From positions 1 to 33,995 of the forward strand of contig UNSK01000020.1 of the NCBI GenBank assembly GCA_900552525.1: DNA of 33,995 nucleotides, written 5' to 3'. The position numbers and the translations under genes are program-made. Below, one piece after another: positions 1 through 8,320 of the stretch. The notes beneath the pieces are model-generated. The model did no database searches and was not told where the DNA came from. It worked only from the letters and a program-made list of their open reading frames with translations. Numbering within the stretch: the first letter of the stretch is position 1; every line of letters starts with the position of its first letter. The stretch comes from Candidatus Gastranaerophilales bacterium. GTDB lineage: Bacteria; Cyanobacteriota; Vampirovibrionia; Gastranaerophilales; Gastranaerophilaceae.

Positions 1-323
1 TATTTTATACTTTTATAAAACTGATACATTAACTTAATATCAACCTTTTCAGTGTTTATGGCTTCAATTAGTTCTTTTTTCAAAATTTCTTTTTCTTCAA
101 GATGTTTGAAATTAAAAAGTTCTGTTGGTTCAACTTCTAGGGCAGTTATAATTTGGGCAAGAGTATCAGCCGTAACAAATGTTTGACCACATTCAATCTT
201 GCTCAGAGTTCTTTCTGCCACTTCAACCGCTTCAGCTAATTGAGCTTGTGTCAATTTTTTCCCTGTTCTTAATTCTTTAATTCTCTTGCCTAAAAGCTTT
301 TTTATATCTAGGTTGTTTTCCAT
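1..323 (-). CDS. XRE-family HTH transcriptional regulator (3' end at window edge)
   Basis: The minus-strand frame opens with ATG at 323 and stays open to the window edge; the last visible bases are TA, so the stop may be the very next base. The protein starts MENNLDIKKLLGKRIKELR and then shows a classical Cro/C1-type helix-turn-helix (KKLTQAQLAEAVEVAERTLS, then KIECGQ) in roughly residues 10-65, followed by a short helical tail ending near YKSIK. A purine-rich GGTGAGGG lies just upstream of the start. It is divergent from the uracil-DNA glycosylase gene and probably regulates the shared region or itself. Its layout closely matches the regulator at 29861-30190. Target genes are unknown. Confidence 0.85.
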   Translation of the reverse strand, partial: MENNLDIKKLLGKRIKELRTGKKLTQAQLAEAVEVAERTLSKIECGQTFVTADTLAQIITALEVEPTELFNFKHLEEKEILKKELIEAINTEKVDIKLMYQFYKSIK

Positions 324-411
324 TTTTGCCCTCACCAATATAATAATTTATTTATTGTGTTAAGAAAACGAAATGTGAGGCTCTTTTATGCTTGAAATAG
401 TACACGACATG

Positions 412-440
412 TTGTAAGATGGACTTGTAAGTTCTATTAA
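412..440 (+). promoter_or_regulatory. Probable sigma-70 promoter for the UDG operon
   Basis: A -35-like TTGTAA (412-417) and a -10-like TATTAA (435-440) are separated by exactly 17 bases. They lie 50 bases before the glycosylase start and downstream of the divergent XRE gene. Confidence 0.5.
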
Positions 441-489
441 AGAATAAAACTTCACTTTTCAGGGTGGGACAAAATACTAGGAGCAACTA

Positions 490-1068
490 ATGGAAGAAAA
501 TAAAAAGAATAAGTTAAATAAACTATCTAAAGCAATTGAAGCCTGTACAAATTGTTCATTATGCCAAAACAAGATAAAATCAGTTGTTTCAAGAGGTAGT
601 ATTAATGCAAAAATTATGTTAATTGGTGAAGCTCCTGGAGAATTAGAAAATCAAGTTGGACAACCTTTTGTTGGGAAATCTGGTCAACAATTAAACAAAT
701 TGCTCTCTAAAGCAGGTTTTAATCCTGAACAAGATATTTATTTTTGTAACGTAATTAAATGTAGACCAGTAAAGAACAATAAAGATAGAAAACCTTACAA
801 ACAGGAAATAGAAGCTTGTATTAAATTCTTGAATGCTCAAATCGAAATTATTGCTCCTAAAATAATAATACTTTGTGGAAATACTGCAAAAAATATTTTT
901 AGAATCAATAAACCTATGAAAACCGTACATGGAACTTGTATCAATAATGGCAATATCAGATTATTTCCTGTTTATCACCCAAGGGCAAGTATTACAGATG
1001 AAGTTAAATTAAATGATTTTAAGAAAATAAAAAACAGTGAGGTTAATGATGAGAAAGCTACTATTTAG
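490..1068 (+). CDS. Family 4 uracil-DNA glycosylase (iron-sulfur)
   Basis: Removes uracil from DNA to start base-excision repair. Of the family-4 signatures, the sequence shows motif A GEAPGELENQVGQPFVG (residues 46-62) and the C-terminal catalytic loop VYHPRAS (161-167). It also has the four Cys expected to bind a [4Fe-4S] cluster: C19 and C22 (CTNC), C91 (KCRP) and C110. At 192 aa it has the normal family length. An AGGAG seven bases before the ATG fixes the start. The following secreted-protein gene starts inside its 3' end, so the two are translationally coupled. It sits in an accessory-looking segment, so it may be a second or mobile copy rather than the housekeeping enzyme. Confidence 0.9.
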   Translation: MEENKKNKLNKLSKAIEACTNCSLCQNKIKSVVSRGSINAKIMLIGEAPGELENQVGQPFVGKSGQQLNKLLSKAGFNPEQDIYFCNVIKCRPVKNNKDRKPYKQEIEACIKFLNAQIEIIAPKIIILCGNTAKNIFRINKPMKTVHGTCINNGNIRLFPVYHPRASITDEVKLNDFKKIKNSEVNDEKATI

Positions 1069-1783
1069 TATTTTTTTGACAGTAAGTTTATGTTTGATAG
1101 CACCTTTGTGTTTTGCGATTAATTGGACAGCTCAAGCTCCTGCGAACTTTCCAAAACAGCATTCTACTCCAAAACGAATGTCCTCAAGTGCTAAAATACA
1201 GGCATTTTATGACAAATGGGCTGAATCTATCGGAGAAAATGCTCAAATAAAAACTCTTGATACAGAATTTACCGGAATTGGCTATAAAGAACCAATAACA
1301 AACGATGTATTTCCAAAAATAATTATCCCTAAAAATGCTAACAATAATTTTATTTCTTGTAACCTTTATGGTGGAATTCTTAATAAAACAGCTTATGATA
1401 AATTAAAAACTCCGTTGTTATATGATTCCGAACATAACATTTGTGTTGCCGCCATTGCAGTTCGAGATTATTCAAATACTAGTATGCCATATTTTGAAGA
1501 ACCAGCAGAGTTTAGAAGTGTCGTAAGCATATCAGGATATTTTCCAGATATTCCTCATGGAAGTATTAAATTAAGAGAAATTGCACTAATTCCAAACAAT
1601 ACAACTGACGAAAAAAAGATTGACAAATACATAAAAGAAACAATGAAATTATATAAAAACTTTTTAAGAGCAGAAGAATTAGGTGTTTCGGTGGACAAAG
1701 TACCGTCAAAATTTTCTCAATCATTACAAAAAGGTTTAATTGACATACTTGAATGTGCAGGAGGTTTATTATTAAATCCTTAA
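1049..1783 (+). CDS. Secreted hypothetical protein
   Basis: Not recognised. I chose the second ATG of an ATGATG pair (1049) because GTGAGG ends six bases before it; 1046 is the alternative. Residues 1-23 (MRKLLFSIFLTVSLCLIAPLCFA) form a signal peptide: a positive start, a hydrophobic core and an A-x-A-like cleavage site. The mature part has about 220 residues, with few cysteines and many Asn, Lys and Thr, and no motif I can assign. It overlaps the end of the glycosylase gene and the start of the next gene, so the three are likely one operon. Export is well supported; function is not. Confidence 0.75.
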   Translation: MRKLLFSIFLTVSLCLIAPLCFAINWTAQAPANFPKQHSTPKRMSSSAKIQAFYDKWAESIGENAQIKTLDTEFTGIGYKEPITNDVFPKIIIPKNANNNFISCNLYGGILNKTAYDKLKTPLLYDSEHNICVAAIAVRDYSNTSMPYFEEPAEFRSVVSISGYFPDIPHGSIKLREIALIPNNTTDEKKIDKYIKETMKLYKNFLRAEELGVSVDKVPSKFSQSLQKGLIDILECAGGLLLNP

Positions 1784-2613
1784 AAACAAATTTCCTAATA
1801 CTAGTAATTACACTTTTAATAATACAAGAGGCTGTATTTGCATATACGAAAGTAAATGTAACATATAAAACCGTTGGTAATACAACGACATATTATGCAA
1901 ATGGAAAAGTTATTGGAACATACAAAATAAAAATGATGTCTAATGGTTTTGTAGAAACAGAAGCTTGTTATGGAGATTTTTGCCATTATGATGTTATGAC
2001 TTCTCTAATGGCTAAAAATTATATCTACACATTGAAAGACATAATAAAAGCTAGTTATGAAAACAAAATATGGTTTGCACAACAAGCCCAACAAGAAAAA
2101 CAGAAAGAACAAATTAAACAAGCAAATAAATCAATAATAGTCAAACAAGTTGTCATTACTACCTCCAATGGTGAAAAAATATCTTTTCAGGAAGATAAAA
2201 ATGGCGATGATTATTTAGTTATAAATGGACAAAGAGTAGAAGTCATCGGACGGAAATTGGCAACTGATAAAAATATGTATGATTATGACCCATATCCTGA
2301 AAATGCTCAACTGGAAAACGTAATTGCCAAAGCTGAACAGGAAGATGCTTATTTATCAAAGAAAAGGAGTTATGAAGAAATTATTTATTCCTCACCTCTG
2401 CTTGGAGATTTATTTAAACTTGTCTATAAGTTACGTGTCGAGTATGGTGTAAGTTATGAAGACGCACAAAAATTAATGACGTTTGGAATAAACAATAAAC
2501 ATTACAAACCAAGTGATTTATTATTGCCTAGTGAAAAACAAGCTATAAAATATCAAAAGCTTCACAAAGAAACAACAGATAAACTTAAAAATGTAACTTT
2601 CCCAAAACTTTAA
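1753..2613 (+). CDS. Secreted hypothetical protein with charged helical middle
   Basis: Not recognised. The ATG at 1753 gives MCRRFIIKSLKTNFLIL and then a hydrophobic run ending VFA, a plausible signal peptide cleaved before YTKVNV. The first 40 mature residues are beta-like (repeated Val, Thr and Tyr). Two Cys in ACYGDFC could form a disulfide. A Gln/Lys/Glu-rich stretch near residues 110-128 looks helical or coiled-coil, and the C-terminal third is mostly helical. It overlaps the preceding gene by 31 bases. A perfect AGGAGG lies inside the first codons (1759-1764), six bases before an in-frame ATT, so a non-ATG start at 1771 is conceivable. The stop is three bases from the end of a convergent gene, with no clear terminator between. 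Confidence 0.7.
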   Translation: MCRRFIIKSLKTNFLILVITLLIIQEAVFAYTKVNVTYKTVGNTTTYYANGKVIGTYKIKMMSNGFVETEACYGDFCHYDVMTSLMAKNYIYTLKDIIKASYENKIWFAQQAQQEKQKEQIKQANKSIIVKQVVITTSNGEKISFQEDKNGDDYLVINGQRVEVIGRKLATDKNMYDYDPYPENAQLENVIAKAEQEDAYLSKKRSYEEIIYSSPLLGDLFKLVYKLRVEYGVSYEDAQKLMTFGINNKHYKPSDLLLPSEKQAIKYQKLHKETTDKLKNVTFPKL

Positions 2614-2615
2614 TA

Positions 2616-3047
2616 CTATTGTCTAGGAAAAGAAATAAGACGTTGTCTATACAGATAAAATTTTTCTGTTCCTCTTTCTAAAATCAAGAACTTATTCAGC
2701 TTGTTAGAAGAATAAATTAATTTGAATTCCATTTTATCATCTTCAACCTGCTCAAGTAGTGTCAAAAGATTTTTTACTGATTTTTTGCAGATTGGAATGC
2801 TTTGTACAAGTTGAGAGTTTTCGTATTCCCAATAAGGTATTCCTTCAATATCTATAACACTTACTTTTTCTAAATCTGCTTTATTTACCAGTTCTACCCT
2901 ATCAGTAACTCCGTATTTTTGACAAAGGGAATCAATTCTTGGGTCGCAAGTTCGTATTGGCTTAGATAATTTTTTATTAATTCCTGCAAATGTTAGATTA
3001 TTTTTCAAACCTTGCAAAATAATTAGTTCTTCTTTTGTTAAATACAT
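2616..3047 (-). CDS. LuxR/GerE-type HTH DNA-binding protein
   Basis: The first 60 residues match the shape of the LuxR/GerE helix-turn-helix: LTKEELIILQGL, then a turn, then a recognition-helix region, and the family-typical ending YGVTDRVELVNKA. The remaining 80 residues are a small unassigned domain. No receiver domain is fused. AGGAG lies just before the ATG, and the gene starts inside the last codons of the upstream gene (10-base overlap), so the two products are made together. Together they look like a split two-part regulator, with this the DNA-binding half. The arrangement is seen in the sequence; the regulatory role is inferred from the fold. Confidence 0.65.
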   Translation of the reverse strand: MYLTKEELIILQGLKNNLTFAGINKKLSKPIRTCDPRIDSLCQKYGVTDRVELVNKADLEKVSVIDIEGIPYWEYENSQLVQSIPICKKSVKNLLTLLEQVEDDKMEFKLIYSSNKLNKFLILERGTEKFYLYRQRLISFPRQ

Positions 3048-3835
3048 ATTTTGCTCCTATTAATAAGTTCAGCATTGATTTTATCTGCAAATATTTGATA
3101 AAAAATCATTTGCCAAGTTTTTTCATCCTCGTTTTTAATCATATCAATATTATAGTAATCAGGAATAGCGTAAGTGTGGTTGTCAACAAGAATAGTTTTT
3201 AAATCTTTTGTTATCTCGAAGTTACTATTTACAAGTCTATAATTCTTTGGTGTTTTTATTGCTTGAATATTAGAATTATTATTCTGTTTTGATTTTTTGT
3301 CTTTTGTTGGAACAATATCAATTTTTAAATTTTTATCAATGAAATCAATTATAATTTTTACCTGAGGCTTTTTATTTATGTTTTTAAGTTTATGACTTCC
3401 ATCAGCATTAAATGTTTCATCATTATAAAATGTCAACACAATAGGCACCTGACGTTTTTCAGCCATTGATTTTATATGTTTTTGAGCAGTTATGTCTTGT
3501 TCCGATTCAATAAAAACACAATCAGGTTTTAATTTTTTTATCTTATTATTTGTTTTGGTCAATGTTTGGAATTTTTCAACATACAATCCCCAGTTACAAA
3601 TATCATGGATTGCTTGTACAAGTAGTTTGTAATCCTCTTTTGTAAGATTTTGATTAATATCTATTTCGGCTTGTTTTAATAACAACTTTTGTACCAAATC
3701 TTCTTTTGACAAAGACTCCAAAAAACATAAGCAATTTAACCCTTTTAAACAAGTTTCATGTAATAAATCAATCATTAATTCTCTGTTTTTCAAAATAATA
3801 AATTTTTCATTTTCTAAACATTCAAATTCGTTCAT
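3038..3835 (-). CDS. Hypothetical protein, possible degenerate receiver-like partner of the HTH protein
   Basis: Not recognised with confidence. It is 265 aa, soluble and without a signal peptide. The start has AAGGAG in good position. Residues 100-140 contain a hydrophobic strand KPDCVFIE and then a helix and a second strand VPIVLTFYND. That strand-helix-strand order resembles part of a response-regulator receiver, but I cannot find the full acidic pocket, so this is weak. A Lys/Asn/Gln linker (about 180-190) separates a C-terminal section. It overlaps the downstream HTH gene by 10 bases, so a shared role is likely. It could equally be a phage- or element-borne protein of unrelated function. 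Confidence 0.5.
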   Translation of the reverse strand: MNEFECLENEKFIILKNRELMIDLLHETCLKGLNCLCFLESLSKEDLVQKLLLKQAEIDINQNLTKEDYKLLVQAIHDICNWGLYVEKFQTLTKTNNKIKKLKPDCVFIESEQDITAQKHIKSMAEKRQVPIVLTFYNDETFNADGSHKLKNINKKPQVKIIIDFIDKNLKIDIVPTKDKKSKQNNNSNIQAIKTPKNYRLVNSNFEITKDLKTILVDNHTYAIPDYYNIDMIKNEDEKTWQMIFYQIFADKINAELINRSKICI

Positions 3836-4132
3836 TCTTATCTCCTTTTTGCTTTACAAAAGAGATAATAATCTTTTTTGAAAAAACTTGCTCCCAAATT
3901 CATCGTTTCGGTATCTATTAGGGAGTTTGAGCCTTGTAAATTTCTAAAATTTATTAATAATAACGCTTTATCACTAAGATTTTCACTAAAGTTATCTATT
4001 ATATGTTAGAAGTTCAAATTTTCTAAAATCCAGTAAAATCAACATTTTTCTTTCCCAGCCCCCAAACAGCCCCCCTAATTGCCAAAATTAAACAAATTTT
4101 ACGACTTAATAACATGTCCAAAACGCACTAAA
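3836..4132. other. Non-coding stretch between accessory region and tRNA-Ser
   Basis: About 300 AT-rich bases with no supported gene. It contains the promoter and ribosome-binding side of the minus-strand gene ending at 3038 and a strikingly GC-rich island at 4054-4075 (runs of C separated by AG and AAA). In the minus reading the island is a G-run block. No full repeat of the tRNA-Ser 3' end was seen here. Confidence 0.4.
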
Positions 4133-4154
4133 AAAGAGCCTTTTCAGGCTCTTT
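4133..4154 (-). terminator. Rho-independent terminator of tRNA-Ser
   Basis: On the minus strand the stem AAAGAGCC, a six-base loop and GGCTCTTT are followed by more Ts. The hairpin starts five bases after the CCA end of tRNA-Ser. Confidence 0.85.
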
Positions 4155-4159
4155 CTAAA

Positions 4160-4249
4160 TGGAGGAGGAGGTGGGATTCGAACCCACGGTACGCTCGCAC
4201 GTACGACGGTTTTCAAGACCGCTCCAATCAACCGCTCTGGCACTCCTCC
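4160..4249 (-). tRNA. tRNA-Ser (anticodon TGA)
   Basis: The minus strand reads GGAGGAG at the 5' acceptor side, then the D-arm GCCAGAGCGGTTGA. The anticodon loop CTTGAAA gives TGA. A long variable arm (GTACGTGCGAGCGTAC) is typical of class II tRNA-Ser. The T-arm GTGGGTTCGAATCCCAC, acceptor CTCCTCC and an encoded CCA complete it. Length is 90 bases. The discriminator base reads T rather than the usual G for serine tRNAs, which is a small oddity. The accessory genes at 1-3835 lie just beyond its 3' end, a common position for integrated elements. Confidence 0.95.
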
Positions 4250-4275
4250 AAAGATATTTAATTGGTAACAAATCT

Positions 4276-4304
4276 ATACTACACAAAACAAAATTTATTG
4301 TAAA
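4276..4304 (-). promoter_or_regulatory. Probable promoter of tRNA-Ser
   Basis: On the minus strand TTTACA (4304-4299), 17 bases, then TAGTAT (4281-4276) lies about 27 bases before the tRNA 5' end. An overlapping TATAGAT is an alternative -10. Confidence 0.45.
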
Positions 4305-4411
4305 GGGGGTAAAATAATTTTGTAGCAGTGATGCCCATCTACTCCGCCGATTGTAAAGGTGAATCTCGATTTGATTGTTTGTTATATAATTATTTATAAA
4401 AGGAGCGGGGT

Positions 4412-5020
4412 ATGTTTGATTATTTTAAGGGGGTTATTTCTGATAAAAGAAAAACTTCTAAAGGGACTTTTATAACTATTGATGTTTCGGGTATAGGATA
4501 TCTATTAGAAGTTACTGAGATTGATTTTAACTGTACAAAAGTTGATGAGAGTGAAATGCAAAAGGTCTATGTGTTATTAACACATAGAGAAGATGCAATG
4601 TCTTTATATGGTTTTTCTAATAAAGAAACCAGAGATATTTTTCAGATACTTTTATCTGTATCCGGTGTTGGTGCAAAAATGGCAATTGCACTGTTAAATG
4701 AGTTTGATGCTTGTGATTTAATTTCGTTGGTTATTGATGGAAATTTCAAGGAACTTACAAGAGCCAAAGGAGTCGGTCCAAAGCTGGCACAAAAAATTAT
4801 TCTTGAGCTTAAAGATAAATTGATGAAAACGGAACTGCCAAGAACTTCCTGCAAACTTCCAAAATCTCAGGCTTTTGACGATACGCAAGCTGTATTACTT
4901 TCTCTCGGGTATGAAGAAAATGAGATAGAAGATGTTCTTGAAAAAATTATGCCTACTATTCAAGATCATTCAAATTCAGAGGAGGTGATAAGAAAAGCTT
5001 TAACATGTCTATCTATGTAA
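4412..5020 (+). CDS. ruvA: Holliday junction branch migration complex subunit RuvA
   Basis: RuvA binds Holliday junctions as a tetramer and loads the RuvB motor during recombinational repair. The 202-aa length is normal. The N-terminal OB-fold begins MFDYFKG and includes GIGYLLEV and the loop THREDAMSLYGF. It is followed by two helix-hairpin-helix motifs, VSGVGAKMAIALL and AKGVGPKLAQKIILELKDKL, and then the flexible linker and a C-terminal three-helix domain (QAVLLSLGYEENEIE). AAAAGGAG precedes the start, and a TATAAT (4384-4389) is a possible -10. It is divergent from tRNA-Ser. RuvB and RuvC are not adjacent in this window. Confidence 0.97.
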   Translation: MFDYFKGVISDKRKTSKGTFITIDVSGIGYLLEVTEIDFNCTKVDESEMQKVYVLLTHREDAMSLYGFSNKETRDIFQILLSVSGVGAKMAIALLNEFDACDLISLVIDGNFKELTRAKGVGPKLAQKIILELKDKLMKTELPRTSCKLPKSQAFDDTQAVLLSLGYEENEIEDVLEKIMPTIQDHSNSEEVIRKALTCLSM

Positions 5021-5098
5021 ATTATTGTAAAGTTTTTAAAATTTTTAGCAAATTTAATTTTTACAAGACTTACTATAGTAGAGTAGAAGGTTTTATAT

Positions 5099-6694
5099 AT
5101 GAATTTCAATATCCAACCAATTAATTTTAATATCGCCAACGTCCGCTTTAAAAGTAATTCTAATATTAGCCAGCCAAAAGGTTCAGATTTAGAGCGAAAT
5201 CCTAAAATGGACTCCTTTGAAATGTCTATAGGATATGTAAACGATGCCCACGGACAAACTAATAACATGATGAGAATATTGTCTGGTATAAAGGGGGATT
5301 TGAAGCTTTCAGCCGGAGATAATGACATTGGTGATGAAAAGAATGATGCTATACATCAAGCGACAACAAAATTTTTAAACATTGCAGACATAAAAGCCTC
5401 TGCATTAGGTAACCACGAAATTGATATGTCACAGAAAGATTGTATTGATGCTATAAATAGATTTAATGGCTTAATGCTTTCTATAAATTTTGAACAAATT
5501 CCGTTAGAAGAACAAGACCTTGAAGATATCCAAAAATATGGACGTGCAGATTTAAAGAACCATCTCACAAAATCTGCAGTTGTAGAAGTTAAAGGAGAAA
5601 AAATCGGCTTAATCGGAGCTTCTCCAATTGATATGATGAGCCGTTTAACACATCCTAATTATTACACAGATTGTTCTGTTGATGACTTGGATGATACAAT
5701 AGAACTAATTCAAAATGAGATTGATAAGTTTAAAGAACAAAATATAAACAAAGTTATTCTTGTATCGCACTTAGGACATAAAGCAGATAAATTTGTCGCT
5801 GAAAATATTGATGGAATCGACGTAATTGTCGGTGGGCACACCCATGAACTGATAAAAGATATTAAAGAAGGGGAAAATTTATTATATTCAAAAACAGGTG
5901 AGCCAATAATAATGACAGAAGCAGGTAGAGATGGTAATTATTTTGGAAAACTAAACCTGACTTTTGATAAAAATGGTGTTATTACTAAAGCTCAGAATAA
6001 TTTAGGTGAAACAAGATTATTCCATAAAAACATGATTAACCAGTATGTATTTGACAATATTTTAGGCGTTCCGGAAAAAGTAGGTTATATAAAACAGGCA
6101 CCACCGCCGCCTAAAAATTTAGCAGAAGAAAATCCGCATGCAAATTTTGTATGTGATGTAATGAGAGAAAAAACAAATTCGGATATTGCACTATGGCACC
6201 ATAGCGGGGTCAGAAGCTTCTTCCATGAAGGTGAGATTGATTCCCGTGATGTAAAAGAAATGGCACCGTTTTTAGATTATGTCGTAACGGCTCAAGTTTC
6301 TGAAAAAACTCTGGTAGATGCATTCAAGAAAGCTGTAGATATGACGTTTGAAACTTCGGCTCACAAACCTGGACTGATAGCAGTTTCTGGGCTGAATTAT
6401 ACAGTTGACCCTGAAGAAGGGGAGCTTCTTGCTATGAATTTCATAGATAAGGAAGGAAAAGAACATAAAATTGATGTAGAAAATCCTAGTGAAGATAAAA
6501 TGTACAAAGTGGTAACTGACGAATTTTTGATGTCAGCCGGTGCTGATTACGATATTCTGGCTCCAGAAGAAGTTTATGTGGAGAAATTCCCATATGATAA
6601 AGATGTGCTGACTTGCGAATATATAAAGGAAATGAATGAACCTGTTGTGATTAATCAAGTTGGCAGAATTAAGTTTGTACATGAAGAAGATTAA
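5099..6694 (+). CDS. UshA/CpdB-like 5'-nucleotidase family metallophosphoesterase (copy 1)
   Basis: The N-terminal calcineurin-like domain has the dinuclear metal motifs NDAHG (D49, H51), GDN (73-75), GNHE (104-107), SHLGH and GGHTHE. The C-terminal 5'-nucleotidase domain (about 340-531) has HANFVCDVMR, the substrate-side segment around HHSGVRSFF and the terminal NQVGRI. Family members hydrolyse nucleotides, nucleotide sugars or cyclic phosphates, usually outside the cytoplasm. Here no signal peptide is visible: the protein opens with a polar, Phe-spaced leader MNFNIQPINFNIANVRFKS. AGAAGG lies before the ATG. The next gene is a close paralogue in tandem, 48 bases downstream with no terminator between, so both are probably co-transcribed. 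The substrate cannot be read from sequence. Confidence 0.88.
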   Translation: MNFNIQPINFNIANVRFKSNSNISQPKGSDLERNPKMDSFEMSIGYVNDAHGQTNNMMRILSGIKGDLKLSAGDNDIGDEKNDAIHQATTKFLNIADIKASALGNHEIDMSQKDCIDAINRFNGLMLSINFEQIPLEEQDLEDIQKYGRADLKNHLTKSAVVEVKGEKIGLIGASPIDMMSRLTHPNYYTDCSVDDLDDTIELIQNEIDKFKEQNINKVILVSHLGHKADKFVAENIDGIDVIVGGHTHELIKDIKEGENLLYSKTGEPIIMTEAGRDGNYFGKLNLTFDKNGVITKAQNNLGETRLFHKNMINQYVFDNILGVPEKVGYIKQAPPPPKNLAEENPHANFVCDVMREKTNSDIALWHHSGVRSFFHEGEIDSRDVKEMAPFLDYVVTAQVSEKTLVDAFKKAVDMTFETSAHKPGLIAVSGLNYTVDPEEGELLAMNFIDKEGKEHKIDVENPSEDKMYKVVTDEFLMSAGADYDILAPEEVYVEKFPYDKDVLTCEYIKEMNEPVVINQVGRIKFVHEED

Positions 6695-6742
6695 AAGCAA
6701 AATTTATTTTTAGAAGTTTTAATATTCAAAAAGCAGGAAAAT

Positions 6743-8320
6743 ATGAATATAAAAGTAGCATTATCTAATATCAACCCATATACATTTACATTTAGAAAAT
6801 CTCAGGATACATCTAAACATAATAACCTTGAAAAGACTCCTGAAAAAGATGTATTTGAAATGTCTGTTGGTTATGTGAATGATCTTCACGGTCAGACAAA
6901 TAATATGACAAGAATTTTATCAGGCATCAAAGGTGATTTAAAACTTTCTGCCGGTGATAACGACATCGGAGATGAAAAGAACAAAGCTGTAAACAGAGCT
7001 GTAATGAAATTCATGAATTTGGCAGGCATTTCCGGCTCTGCCCTGGGAAATCATGAACTTGATACAAAGCAAAAAGATTTTGTAGATACGATTAATGGAT
7101 TCAATGGAGATTATTTTGCAGTTAATCTAAAACAATCTCCTATAGAAACTCAAGATCCGGATGATGTTGAAGAGCAGGAACATATAGAGTTAAATAAGTT
7201 TATAAAAAAATCTTCAATTATAGAGGTGAAAGGGGAAAAAATAGGTTTAATAGGCGCTGCTCCAATTGATTTAACAGCAAGGGTTACTCATCCATCATAC
7301 CATATGGATTGTTCTGTTGAAGATTTAGACGATACTATAGAAGATATTCAGGAGCAAGTTCAAGAACTAAAAGAACAAGGGGTGAACAAAATATTCCTGT
7401 TGTCGCATATGGGAAATCAAACAGATAAAATAGTTGCACAAAAGACACAAGGAATAGATGTTATTATTGGCGGTCATACACATGAGTTAATAAAAGATGT
7501 TAAAGAAGGAGAAAATCTCCTCTATTCTCTGACAGGAGAACCTGTAGTTATAACAGAAGCCGGAAAAAACGGAAATTATTTTGGCAGACTTAATCTTACT
7601 TTTGACAAAGACGGAGTGATTACAAAGATACAGAATAATTTGGGTGAAACAAGACTCTTCCAGAAAAATATGATTAACCAGTATATAATTAATGAAATTT
7701 TAGGACAGCCGGAAGAAGTCGGATACATTAAATCAGTTACGCCTCCTCCAACTACATTGATTGAAGAAAATGCTCATGCAAATTTCATGTGCGATGCCAT
7801 GCGGGCGGAATTAGCCACAGATATTGCGATATGGAATAACAGCGGAACAAGGAGTTTTTTCCAGCCAGGTGTAATTGATTCCCGTGATATTAAAGATATT
7901 GCTCCTTTTGAAGACAGAGTTTCCGTAGCAGATGTTTCGGAAAGAAAACTTGTTGACTTCTTTAAGCATGCAATTGAAGATACTTACAGAACTCAGGGGA
8001 ATAAACCTGGATTGATGGCTGTTTCGGGTATGACATATTCTGTAAATCCTGAAAAAGGAATTTTAACAGGCATGAGCATTATTGATAAAGACGGTAATGA
8101 AATCAAAATAGATGTTGATAATCCAAGTGATGATAAATTTTATAAAGTAGCAATGGATTCATTTATGATGTTTGATGGAGCTGATTTTGATATTTTGGCA
8201 CCAAAAGAAGAATGTATAAATTATCCATTTAACAAAGATTTTCTGGCATGCGAATATATTAAGCATTTGAATGAACCTGTTGTTATTAATCAAACAGGAC
8301 GTATTAAATTTGAATCATAA
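6743..8320 (+). CDS. UshA/CpdB-like 5'-nucleotidase family metallophosphoesterase (copy 2)
   Basis: A tandem paralogue of the upstream gene, with near-identical stretches such as DLKLSAGDNDIGDEKN and KNMINQY. All metal-ligand motifs are kept: NDLHG (D47, H49), GDN, GNHE (102-105), SHMGN and GGHTHE. The C-terminal nucleotidase domain is intact up to NQTGRIKFES. Segments near the active site differ (for example NNSGTRSFF against HHSGVRSFF), which could mean divergent substrate preference. Like copy 1 it lacks a signal peptide and starts with a polar leader containing TFTFRKS. AGGA precedes the start. Its 3' end overlaps the convergent nnrD gene by six bases. Confidence 0.88.
   Translation: MNIKVALSNINPYTFTFRKSQDTSKHNNLEKTPEKDVFEMSVGYVNDLHGQTNNMTRILSGIKGDLKLSAGDNDIGDEKNKAVNRAVMKFMNLAGISGSALGNHELDTKQKDFVDTINGFNGDYFAVNLKQSPIETQDPDDVEEQEHIELNKFIKKSSIIEVKGEKIGLIGAAPIDLTARVTHPSYHMDCSVEDLDDTIEDIQEQVQELKEQGVNKIFLLSHMGNQTDKIVAQKTQGIDVIIGGHTHELIKDVKEGENLLYSLTGEPVVITEAGKNGNYFGRLNLTFDKDGVITKIQNNLGETRLFQKNMINQYIINEILGQPEEVGYIKSVTPPPTTLIEENAHANFMCDAMRAELATDIAIWNNSGTRSFFQPGVIDSRDIKDIAPFEDRVSVADVSERKLVDFFKHAIEDTYRTQGNKPGLMAVSGMTYSVNPEKGILTGMSIIDKDGNEIKIDVDNPSDDKFYKVAMDSFMMFDGADFDILAPKEECINYPFNKDFLACEYIKHLNEPVVINQTGRIKFES

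Noticed and set aside
4054..4075. GC-rich block resembling GGGGCTGTATGGGG at 33580-33593 (opposite strand)
   Set aside because: Only about 14 bases match with one mismatch. That is too short to claim a shared element end without a search.
4079..4261. 60-codon plus-strand ORF over tRNA-Ser
   Set aside because: It is the antisense reading of the tRNA and its terminator.
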